This document shows, one piece after another, positions 43,299 to 51,071 of a stretch of DNA of 64,000 nt. The stretch is taken from positions 688,974 to 752,973 of the forward strand of contig JAEPML010000001.1 of assembly GCA_017643925.1 (NCBI GenBank), read 5' to 3'. Positions within the stretch are counted from its first letter, which is position 1. Every line of letters starts with the position of its first letter. Both the position numbers and the translations under genes were made by a program. The notes under the pieces are model-generated. The model had not been told where the DNA came from. It ran no database searches and worked only from the letters and a program-made list of their open reading frames with translations. This DNA comes from Roseibium sp. Its GTDB lineage: Bacteria; Pseudomonadota; Alphaproteobacteria; Rhizobiales; Stappiaceae.

Positions 43299-43736
43299 AT
43301 GGATCAGCTAAAACTCGCCGCGCTTGATCAGGAGGACCTCGAGGTCCTTTCCGCTCATCTTCAGGACGCCGTTCTGACGGTTGCCGACATTCGCTACCTG
43401 CCGAAGGAAAAGAAGGCGGTTTTCGTCATGAACCGTTTTGTCTGGGACAAGGAAGCCGACAAGCGGTCCAAGGAACATGAGCGCCGCCGCTCTGCACTGG
43501 CATTCACCCAGGTCTCCGGAATGAAAGTCCAGAACATCAGCCAGGACGCCAAGGGCGTCGTGCTGGAGTTGCTGGCCGTAACATTCGAGGCCGGGGAAGA
43601 ACCCTCCGGGCGCATCCAGCTGGCTTTCGCCGGTGGCGCAAGCCTGCTTCTGGAAGTGGAGTGCATAGAGGCACAGCTGTCCGATCTCGGCGCGGCATGG
43701 TCCACGCCCAACCTGCCTCAGCATGATCTGAGCTGA
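43299..43736 (+). CDS. DUF2948 family protein
   Basis: 145 residues. N-terminus MDQLKLAALDQEDLEVLSAH and continuing HLQDAVLTVADIRYLP is diagnostic for DUF2948, a family that lies just before hisD in most rhizobia-like genomes. Function unknown. ATG at 43257 (14 residues earlier) is possible. Confidence 0.9.
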   Translation: MDQLKLAALDQEDLEVLSAHLQDAVLTVADIRYLPKEKKAVFVMNRFVWDKEADKRSKEHERRRSALAFTQVSGMKVQNISQDAKGVVLELLAVTFEAGEEPSGRIQLAFAGGASLLLEVECIEAQLSDLGAAWSTPNLPQHDLS

Positions 43737-43773
43737 TCACCCAACTGATTGCAGCGGCGCCCAAGCGCCGACC

Positions 43774-45084
43774 ATGATGGAGACACGTGTGGTTCAACGC
43801 CTGAACAAAGCCGACACCGATTTTGAAACCAGGTTCCGGGATCTTCTTGCTGGAAAGCGCGAGGTTTCCGAAGATGTCGACCATATCGTGCGCGGCATCC
43901 TGGAAAAGGTTCAGGCGGAAGGTGATGCGGCCGTGCTGGAGTTCACGGCGAAGTTCGACCGCCTTGACGCTTCCAGCATGTCCGACCTGAGTGTTTCGGA
44001 AGCCGAAATTGACGCTGCGCTGAAAGAGGTCCCCGCGGAAACGCTGGAAGCATTGCAGCTCGCGCATGATCGTATATTTGCCCATCACGCCCGGCAGAAA
44101 CCGGCTGATGATCGCTACACTGATCCGATCGGTGTCGAGCTGGGCTCCCTCTGGACAGCAGTCGAGGCCGTCGGCATCTACGTGCCGGGCGGGACGGCAA
44201 GCTACCCGAGTTCCGTGCTGATGAATGCTGTTCCGGCAAAGGTGGCCGGGGTGGAACGGATCGTCATGGTGGTGCCGAGCCCGGACGGTGTACTCAACCC
44301 GCTGGTTCTGGCGGCGGCAAAGGTCGCCGGCGTTTCCGAAATCTACAAGATTGGCGGTGCGCAGGCGGTGGCCGCTCTGGCCTATGGAACCGAGACAATC
44401 GCGCCGGTCGCCAAGATCGTTGGTCCTGGCAATGCCTTTGTCGCGGCCGCCAAGCGCCGGGTTTTCGGCACTGTCGGCATCGACATGATCGCCGGTCCGT
44501 CGGAAGTGCTGATTGTTGCCGACAGCGGCAACAATGCCGATTGGCTGGCAGCGGACCTTCTTGCCCAGGCCGAGCACGACACGGCGGCCCAGTCGATCCT
44601 CATCACGGACAGTTCCGACCTGGCTGATCAGGTGGAACAGGCAGTCGAGGCGCAGCTCAAGACCTTGCCGCGCGAAGATGTGGCACGAGCCAGCTGGCAG
44701 GATTTTGGCGCCATCATCCTGGTGGACGACCTGGATGCGGCGATGCCGCTTGCCAACAGAATTGCACCGGAGCATCTGGAACTGGCCGTTGCCGATCCCG
44801 AAGAACTCTTGAAAAAAGTGCGAAACGCAGGGGCTGTTTTTCTGGGCCACTACACGCCGGAGGCCATTGGTGATTATGTCGGCGGGTCCAACCACGTTCT
44901 GCCGACGGCCCGTTCGGCCCGTTTTTCCTCAGGTCTTTCGGTCCTGGAATTCGTCAAACGGACCTCGATCCTCAAGTGCAATGCCGATAACCTGCGGGCA
45001 CTGGGCCCCGCGGCCATCACACTAGGAGAATCGGAGGGCTTGTCCGCGCACGCCCGCTCTGTTTCCATCAGGCTGAACCTTTGA
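43774..45084 (+). CDS. hisD: Histidinol dehydrogenase HisD
   Basis: 436 residues. Last two steps of histidine synthesis (L-histidinol to L-histidine, NAD, zinc). Motifs: [41 protein letters not shown], the zinc/catalytic segment [16 protein letters not shown] with catalytic E and H, and NHVLPT. ATG at 43774 is doubled (MM). Likely cotranscribed with DUF2948 and the next UPF0262 gene (28-base gap). Confidence 0.98.
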   Translation: MMETRVVQRLNKADTDFETRFRDLLAGKREVSEDVDHIVRGILEKVQAEGDAAVLEFTAKFDRLDASSMSDLSVSEAEIDAALKEVPAETLEALQLAHDRIFAHHARQKPADDRYTDPIGVELGSLWTAVEAVGIYVPGGTASYPSSVLMNAVPAKVAGVERIVMVVPSPDGVLNPLVLAAAKVAGVSEIYKIGGAQAVAALAYGTETIAPVAKIVGPGNAFVAAAKRRVFGTVGIDMIAGPSEVLIVADSGNNADWLAADLLAQAEHDTAAQSILITDSSDLADQVEQAVEAQLKTLPREDVARASWQDFGAIILVDDLDAAMPLANRIAPEHLELAVADPEELLKKVRNAGAVFLGHYTPEAIGDYVGGSNHVLPTARSARFSSGLSVLEFVKRTSILKCNADNLRALGPAAITLGESEGLSAHARSVSIRLNL

Positions 45085-45112
45085 GGCACAGAATCGGAGA
45101 GGCTTCGAGCAT

Positions 45113-45616
45113 ATGAGCGACCTGCAACCGGACACCGAACCGCAATCTGCCGGCGGCAAGCTGGTGAATGTCGTTCTGGACGAAGCTTCGATTGCGCGCT
45201 CGACCCCGGAAGTGGAACATGACCGCGCCGTCGCGATCTACGATCTGATCGAGGACAACCGGTTTCAGCCCGTCGGGCACCCCGCCATCAATTATGTTCT
45301 GACATTGTCAGTGGTCGAAAAACGCCTGGTCTTCCAGATCAGGACCGAAGACGAGCAGGAAGTCGTTACGCATGTTCTGTCGTTGTCGCCCCTGCGCAAG
45401 ATCGTCAAGGACTACGACCTGATCTGCGAAAGCTATTATGAAGCTATTCGCCATGCGTCCCCCAGCCAGATCGAGGCGATCGACATGGGCCGGCGCGGTG
45501 TGCACAACGAGGGATCAGCGGTGCTGATGGAACGTCTGGAAGGCAAGGTGGAGGTGGACATGCAGACAGCACGAAGGCTGTTCACCCTGGTTTACGCCTT
45601 GCACTGGAAGGGCTGA
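45113..45616 (+). CDS. UPF0262 family protein
   Basis: 167 residues; family signature [21 protein letters not shown] and [21 protein letters not shown]. Function unknown. UPF0262 follows hisD and precedes a low-molecular-weight phosphatase in many alphaproteobacteria, as here; the next gene starts 5 bases later. Confidence 0.94.
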   Translation: MSDLQPDTEPQSAGGKLVNVVLDEASIARSTPEVEHDRAVAIYDLIEDNRFQPVGHPAINYVLTLSVVEKRLVFQIRTEDEQEVVTHVLSLSPLRKIVKDYDLICESYYEAIRHASPSQIEAIDMGRRGVHNEGSAVLMERLEGKVEVDMQTARRLFTLVYALHWKG

Positions 45617-45621
45617 CGCTC

Positions 45622-46074
45622 ATGACCGGGCCGGGCCTTCGTCCGACTGCGGTTCTATTTGCCTGCGGGATGAACTCCGTGCGATCTCCCATGGCAGAAG
45701 CGTTGACCGAGAAACTGTTTCCAAACCAGATCTATGTTCGCTCCGCCGGTGTGCGAGAGGGCAAGACCGATCCCTTTGTCGACGCGGTGATGTCCGAAAT
45801 CGGCGTGGACATGAGCACGCATCATCCCAAAACATTCGAGGAACTGGAGGAATCCGGCTTCGATCTCGTGATCACCCTGGCGCCGGAAGCCCACCACAAG
45901 GCCCTCGACATGACCCGCACCGATGCCGTTGAAGTTGAATACTGGCCGACCATGGATCCGACCCTTGCAACAGGCAGCCGGGAGCAGATCCTGAATGAAT
46001 ACCGTGCCGTCCGGGATCAATTGATGATGCGCATCAAGAAGCGTCTTGATTGGCAACCTGCGGCAAGTCTCTGA
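45622..46074 (+). CDS. Low-molecular-weight protein tyrosine phosphatase family protein
   Basis: 150 residues. Active-site P-loop CGMNSVRS with C15 and R21 (C-x5-R), helix SPMAEALTEKLF, and a DP motif (PTMDPTLATG) that supplies the general acid. Related to both LMW-PTPases and thioredoxin-type ArsC; no further redox cysteines in the arsenate-reductase positions, so phosphatase is preferred. Conserved neighbour of hisD and infA. Confidence 0.85.
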   Translation: MTGPGLRPTAVLFACGMNSVRSPMAEALTEKLFPNQIYVRSAGVREGKTDPFVDAVMSEIGVDMSTHHPKTFEELEESGFDLVITLAPEAHHKALDMTRTDAVEVEYWPTMDPTLATGSREQILNEYRAVRDQLMMRIKKRLDWQPAASL

Positions 46075-46258
46075 ATTGGCTGGGTAATGGCGTCTGTTTG
46101 GGTCTCGAAAGGCTGACAGCACCCAGCCGCAAATGCGCTAATTTGTGCAAGGCCGTGGTTTCTTTGACCTGACTTCGAAAGAAAGGTTCACTTTCTCGAG
46201 CCAATCCGTTAGTTTCCCCGGCACCTGCGGGCCCGACCCGCCATAATCAGGATATCAA

Positions 46259-46477
46259 ATGGCCAAAGAAGAAGCTCTGGAGTTTCCGGGCGTCGTAACA
46301 GAACTGTTGCCGAATGCGACGTTCCGCGTAAAACTTGAAAACGACCACGAAATCATCGCCCACACTGCCGGGCGCATGCGCAAGAACCGTATCCGCGTGC
46401 TCGCGGGTGACAAGGTTCTCGTCGAAATGACCCCTTACGATCTGACAAAGGGTCGGATCACCTATCGCTTCAAGTAA
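46259..46477 (+). CDS. infA: Translation initiation factor IF-1
   Basis: 72 residues, one OB fold: [40 protein letters not shown], then [13 protein letters not shown]. Essential component of the 30S initiation complex. Preceded by 184 bases, perhaps its own promoter. Confidence 0.98.
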   Translation: MAKEEALEFPGVVTELLPNATFRVKLENDHEIIAHTAGRMRKNRIRVLAGDKVLVEMTPYDLTKGRITYRFK

Positions 46478-46514
46478 GCGAACCGGGTAACGCAGGCATT
46501 AGGCTCTCGCTTTC

Positions 46515-47141
46515 ATGACGAATGCTCCTCAGTTGATCCTGGCTTCCGCTTCTCCGCGTCGCCTCGCGCTGCTGCAGCAGATCGGGCTCGAACCCGATCA
46601 TCTCATTCCGGCCGACATCGACGAGACGCCCAAGAAACATGAAACGCCGCGCAGTCTTGCCATCCGCCTGGCGCGGGGCAAGGCCGAGGTGGTCCGCCAG
46701 ACCGCCGACGGTTCCGAAGACCTGCGCGCGTCTGTTGTCCTTGCTGCCGACACCGTGGTTGCCGTGGGGCGCAGGATTCTGCCGAAAGCCGAGTTGACGG
46801 ACCAGGCGCTCATGTGCCTGTCCTTGCTGTCGGGTCGCGGACACCGCGTCTTCACCGGCGTTGCCGTTGCGGAGCCGAGCGGCAAGGTGCGCACCAAACT
46901 CGTCGAAACGAGAGTGCGTTTCAAACGACTGACCCGCAGCGACATGGACGACTACATTGCATCGGGTGAGTGGCGCGGAAAGGCTGGCGGGTATGCCATT
47001 CAGGGCCTGGCGGGCAGTTTCGTTGTCAAGCTGACCGGATCATATCCCGCCGTTGTCGGCCTTCCGTTGGTGGAAACGGCTGGATTGCTGTCAGCTGCGG
47101 GTTATCCTGTCCATCAGGGATGGGCCACGGCGGCTGCCTGA
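46515..47141 (+). CDS. maf: Maf-family nucleoside triphosphate pyrophosphatase
   Basis: 208 residues. [16 protein letters not shown] at the start, [27 protein letters not shown] and [16 protein letters not shown] (the last distinguishing this subgroup), the house-cleaning pyrophosphatase fold acting on modified nucleotides. Starts 38 bases after infA. Confidence 0.95.
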   Translation: MTNAPQLILASASPRRLALLQQIGLEPDHLIPADIDETPKKHETPRSLAIRLARGKAEVVRQTADGSEDLRASVVLAADTVVAVGRRILPKAELTDQALMCLSLLSGRGHRVFTGVAVAEPSGKVRTKLVETRVRFKRLTRSDMDDYIASGEWRGKAGGYAIQGLAGSFVVKLTGSYPAVVGLPLVETAGLLSAAGYPVHQGWATAAA

Positions 47142-47196
47142 CCTCGAACCCGACCGATGGTAACGGGTTTTGAACAACCGGACTTTTGGAGGCGTC

Positions 47197-47397
47197 ATGA
47201 CCAAGTCTGAAGCTGAAAAGCCACAGCGCCGGATGCGCGCATGCCCCATCTGTTCAAAACTTTCCACGCAGGAGGACTATCCCTTCTGCTCGGATCGCTG
47301 TGCGAAGATTGACCTCAATCGCTGGTTTTCCGAAGGCTACACGATCCCTGTCGTCGAAACGGACGACATTGACGAAAGCAATTTTCCCGACAACTGA
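47197..47397 (+). CDS. yacG: DNA gyrase inhibitor YacG
   Basis: 66 residues. Zinc site of four cysteines, CPIC and FCSDRC, and the DLNRWFSEGY motif. Known members bind GyrB. ATG at 47197 follows TGGAGG; a TTG at 47170 is less likely. In relatives yacG is normally followed by tRNA-Phe; here they lie about 7 kb apart. Confidence 0.94.
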   Translation: MTKSEAEKPQRRMRACPICSKLSTQEDYPFCSDRCAKIDLNRWFSEGYTIPVVETDDIDESNFPDN

Positions 47398-47854
47398 GTT
47401 CTTCTGTGCTTTGCTGGATCAGCACCCTTTTGCCTGAACTTGCGTAAACGCAATCAGCCAGCAACCGGAGTGCCTGACCAGTCCCGTTGAAACCACAAAT
47501 ACGCCTCGTTCGATCCCGCGTCTGAGGCTCAGAAGTGTGTTTTCCGGCTAAGGGCTTCTCCGTGCGTGGGATTTGGGCTTCCAAAGCCGAGCCATCGCTT
47601 CAGACGTCAAAGTGCAAAAAAATTTACCCAGCAAAATTTTTTTCAAAAAGACCCCTTTCGGCTCTTGCAGCTGTCATGAAACTGCACCAAGATCCTCCTA
47701 TACCGGCGATCCCAAGCTTGTCTCGAGCGGTTGTATCTAGTGCGAACGACACTTTGCGTTGACGATTTTTTTGGGATTACGAAACAAATCCGGGAAGCTG
47801 AAGACAGCTTTGTCTCGGCTTGGCAACAAAAACCAACCTGAGGGCGACGATCCG
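47398..47854. other. Intergenic region upstream of the 5'-nucleotidase
   Basis: 457 bases with two poly-A/T patches near 47613-47660, probably the nucleotidase promoter. A short plus-strand frame (47535-47762) and an upstream extension of the nucleotidase frame (from 47759) have no ribosome sites. Confidence 0.5.
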
Positions 47855-49465
47855 ATGAAAAAGATTTTTTTGAGCGCCGCGGTGCTGTCCATGACCACCG
47901 CGTTGTCGAGCGCAGCCTATGCAGACTATTCGCTGACGATCCTTCATTTGAACGATCTTCACTCGCGCATTGAATCCATCAACAAGTACGATTCGACCTG
48001 TGGTGCAGACGATGAGGCCGAGGGCAAGTGCTTTGGCGGCATCGCGCGGATCAAGTCCAAGCTGGACGAGCGCAGGGGCGCTCTGAGCGGCGAGGGGAAG
48101 AACGTCCTCGTTGTTGACGCAGGCGACCAGTTCCAGGGCTCTCTCTTTTATACGACCTACAAGGGCGATGCCGCGGCCGAATTCCTGAACGGCATGGACA
48201 TTGACGTCATGGCCGTTGGCAACCACGAATTCGATGATGGTCCCGAAGCCCTCGCGAACTTCATTGGGAAAGCCAACTTCCCGGTGATTTCCGGCAATAT
48301 CGACGTCAGTGGCGAAGCAAGCCTCAAGGGCAAGGTGCCCGGTATCCTGATTGTTGAAAAGGGCGGCGAAAAGATCGGCATCGTTTCGGCGCTGGCCGAA
48401 GACACGGCTGAAACGTCTTCTCCCGGGGCAGGCGTTCGCTTCATCCAGGCAGAAGATTATCTGAAAGGTGCTGTTGAAGGCCTCGAGGCAGCAGGCGTCA
48501 ACAAGATCATCGCAGTCACCCATATGGGATTGCCGCGCGACATGGAAATTGCTGCAGCGGTGCCCGGAATTGACTTGATCATCGGTGGTCACTCCCACAC
48601 GCTGCTTTCAAACACCCAGGAAAAAGCATCCGGACCGTATCCGGTCATCGTTCAGAACCCGGAGGGCAAGGATGTTCCGATCGTCCAGGCCTATGCCTAT
48701 GGCAAGTTCCTGGGCGAGATCGATGTCACCTGGGATGACGACGGCAATCTGGTCAAGGCGGAAGGTGAACCGATCCTGCTCGATGCATCTGTAACGCCGG
48801 ACGAAGCTTACCTTGCCCGCGTTGCCGAGCTTGGAGCGCCGATCGAGGAACTGAAGGCCAAGGTCATCGGCTCCACGGAAGGAGTGATCGATGGTGACCG
48901 TGGGTCCTGCCGCACCGGCGAGTGCCAGATGGGCAACCTGGTCGCTGACGCAATGCTTGATCGCGTCAAGGATCAGGGCATCCAGATTGCGATCCAGAAC
49001 GGCGGCGGTCTGCGTGCATCGATCGATGCCGGTGAAGTCACCATGGGTGAAGTGCTGACGGTGCTGCCGTTCCAGAACACCGTTGCAACATTCCAGCTCA
49101 AGGGCGCGGATGTGATTGCCGCCCTCGAGAATGGCGTCAGCCAGGTTGAAGAAACCAAGGGCCGCTTCCCGCAGGTCTCCGGGCTGAAATATTCCTGGTC
49201 CCGGAAGAATGAAGCCGGGAAAAACCGGATCCTGGTCGTGGAAGTGATGGAAGATGGCGAATGGAAGCCGATCGACCCGGAGAAGGTCTACGGTGTTGTC
49301 TCCAACAACTACATGCGCGGCGGTGGAGACGGCTACAAGGTCTTCTCTGAAAAGGGCATGAACGCCTATGACTTCGGTCCCGGACTGGAAGTTGTCGTCG
49401 CGGATTACCTCGCTGCCAAGAATGGCTACAAGCCCTTCACCGACGGCCGGATTACCGAGCAGTAA
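47855..49465 (+). CDS. UshA-like 5'-nucleotidase/UDP-sugar hydrolase
   Basis: 536-residue periplasmic or secreted enzyme. Signal peptide MKKIFLSAAVLSMTTALSSAAYA, then calcineurin-like metallophosphatase motifs (LTILHLNDLHSR, VVDAGDQFQG, GNHEFDDG, THMGLPRD, GGHSHT) and a C-terminal nucleotide-recognition domain (CQMGNLVADAML, QNGGGLRASIDAGEVT). Releases phosphate and nucleosides. ATG at 47855 with GAGGG upstream. A strong terminator follows, so it is monocistronic. Confidence 0.93.
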   Translation: MKKIFLSAAVLSMTTALSSAAYADYSLTILHLNDLHSRIESINKYDSTCGADDEAEGKCFGGIARIKSKLDERRGALSGEGKNVLVVDAGDQFQGSLFYTTYKGDAAAEFLNGMDIDVMAVGNHEFDDGPEALANFIGKANFPVISGNIDVSGEASLKGKVPGILIVEKGGEKIGIVSALAEDTAETSSPGAGVRFIQAEDYLKGAVEGLEAAGVNKIIAVTHMGLPRDMEIAAAVPGIDLIIGGHSHTLLSNTQEKASGPYPVIVQNPEGKDVPIVQAYAYGKFLGEIDVTWDDDGNLVKAEGEPILLDASVTPDEAYLARVAELGAPIEELKAKVIGSTEGVIDGDRGSCRTGECQMGNLVADAMLDRVKDQGIQIAIQNGGGLRASIDAGEVTMGEVLTVLPFQNTVATFQLKGADVIAALENGVSQVEETKGRFPQVSGLKYSWSRKNEAGKNRILVVEVMEDGEWKPIDPEKVYGVVSNNYMRGGGDGYKVFSEKGMNAYDFGPGLEVVVADYLAAKNGYKPFTDGRITEQ

Positions 49466-49492
49466 TCCTCAAAATCGATCAGTGACTACGAG

Positions 49493-49517
49493 GCGCCCCG
49501 CTTGCGGGGCGCTTTTT
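49493..49517 (+). terminator. Rho-independent terminator of the 5'-nucleotidase gene
   Basis: Perfect stem GCGCCCCGC - TT - GCGGGGCGC followed directly by TTTTT, 27 bases after the stop codon. Confidence 0.9.
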
Positions 49518-49668
49518 GTTGGTGGGGACCAAAATTTGGAACCGGGATTGCCCTAATCGTAAATGAAAATTAAGATAGGCAGACGCAGCGGAAAGCCCGC
49601 GGCGTTATTAGAAAACGACAATTTTTTCAGTGGTGTGTGTGCTCCGCGTTTTGCAGGAGAAGAGTTGT

Positions 49669-51060
49669 TTGGTTTGCAGGAGGCTTTTAGCTGTACGTGG
49701 GCGAGGACTGCGTCTGTTCAAGGCGCTGATGGTTCTGTGCACCTTGTTGCTCGCGCCCGGCGCCGTTCTTGCGCAAACGGCCGGCCTGCAGACGCCCCCG
49801 CAATCTCCTGAAGCGCTCGCCGCCCGGCAAACCTCGTTGCTCGAAGTCATGCTGGCGACGCCTGAGGACCTGGACACGGCATTTGAATATGCGATGGTGT
49901 CCTCGCTGCTGGGAGATTACGAGGCGGCGATCTCCACACTGGAACGCATGCTGATTTATGCTCCCGGTGTTCCGCGCATCCAGCTTGAACTGGGTGTGCT
50001 CTATTTTCGCCTCGGATCGACGGAAACGGCGCGATACTATTTTCAGCAAGCGCTGAGCGCACCAAACGTGCCGCCTGAAGTCGAGGCGCGGGTGCAGGCT
50101 TACTTGGAGACCATCACCAAGCAGGAAGACCCGGCAAGTTTTCGGGCCTCTGTCGTGACCGGTGTTCGCTACCAGACGAATGCAAACGCGGCCCCCGGCA
50201 GTCGCCGGGTGGACCTGAATGGCGGTACCTTCGTGCTGGACGACACGGCGACCGGCAAGGCCGACGTGAACGCCTTTCTCGCCGGGCGGCTGCACGGGTC
50301 TTATGATCTCGGACTGCAGGGTGACCTGTTCGAGACAGATCTGATTTTCTACGGGGCGCGATATGCCGATATCGTCCGACTGGATACCGCCCTCGCGGAG
50401 CTGACGCTCGGCCCCTCGCTGAACCTGGAACGGTTTGACCTGGACGATACAAGGCTGGGACTTTATGGCATCGCCTCCGGTATTCGTCTGAACTACGCGA
50501 ACTACAATGGTGCCCTGGGTTTCGGTGTCAGGCTGGTCTCGCAAGTTACGCCAACTGTGCGGATTGACGGAAAGGTCGAGTACCGTCGCCGCTGGTATAA
50601 CGACACCGCGGAATATCCCACCGTTTCCGACAGGAACGGGTCGTTCCTGCGTCTGGCAACCACCGTTTCGCGCACGATGTCCGAAGCACTCACCTTCCGG
50701 GCGCTGATCCTGGCCGACTTTGAAGAGACCAAGAAGGAATGGACCCAAAGTTGGGAGGTCGGCGGCGGCGTTGGCGGAACGTACCGTTTTGCTTCACCGA
50801 TCAAGAAGCTGCCCCACACATGGTCGATCGATCTGGAGGCAGGATATATCTACCGCGAATATCAGGGACCTGACCCGCTTGTGAGCGCGACCGAGAGCCA
50901 GTTCGACCACGAGGGCTGGGGCAGGGCCGGATTGAGTATTCCCCTGCGCAACGATCTGGCGCTTGGGTTCACCGGGGAAGTCCGGCGGCAATTTTCAAAC
51001 TACGACCTGGGCACATATTCAAACGCGTCGGCACTGGTGTCGCTGACCAAGGCCTTTTAG
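49669..51060 (+). CDS. Slam-like outer-membrane protein: TPR domain plus DUF560-type barrel
   Basis: 463 residues. A signal peptide (LFKALMVLCTLLLAPGAVLA), then TPR-like helices (LEVMLATPEDLDTAFEYAMV, LGDYEAAISTLERMLIYAP, ELGVLYFRLGSTETARYYFQ) and a C-terminal region of about 300 residues of alternating amphipathic beta strands ending in ASALVSLTKAF with a terminal Phe, as in barrel proteins. Length and order match Slam/type XI secretion translocons (TPR followed by DUF560). TTG at 49669 has AGGAG nine bases upstream; ATG at 49729 would cut the signal peptide. It lies 11 bases before a FecR-domain gene. Family assignment rests on layout, not on a search. Confidence 0.7.
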   Translation: MVCRRLLAVRGRGLRLFKALMVLCTLLLAPGAVLAQTAGLQTPPQSPEALAARQTSLLEVMLATPEDLDTAFEYAMVSSLLGDYEAAISTLERMLIYAPGVPRIQLELGVLYFRLGSTETARYYFQQALSAPNVPPEVEARVQAYLETITKQEDPASFRASVVTGVRYQTNANAAPGSRRVDLNGGTFVLDDTATGKADVNAFLAGRLHGSYDLGLQGDLFETDLIFYGARYADIVRLDTALAELTLGPSLNLERFDLDDTRLGLYGIASGIRLNYANYNGALGFGVRLVSQVTPTVRIDGKVEYRRRWYNDTAEYPTVSDRNGSFLRLATTVSRTMSEALTFRALILADFEETKKEWTQSWEVGGGVGGTYRFASPIKKLPHTWSIDLEAGYIYREYQGPDPLVSATESQFDHEGWGRAGLSIPLRNDLALGFTGEVRRQFSNYDLGTYSNASALVSLTKAF

Positions 51061-51071
51061 GAGCAGAGCAG

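Noticed and set aside
43537..44895. 452-codon open frame antisense to hisD
   Set aside because: No recognisable domains; hisD on the other strand has all family motifs.
47535..47762. 75-codon frame upstream of the 5'-nucleotidase
   Set aside because: No ribosome site and low protein likelihood; it lies in the probable promoter region.
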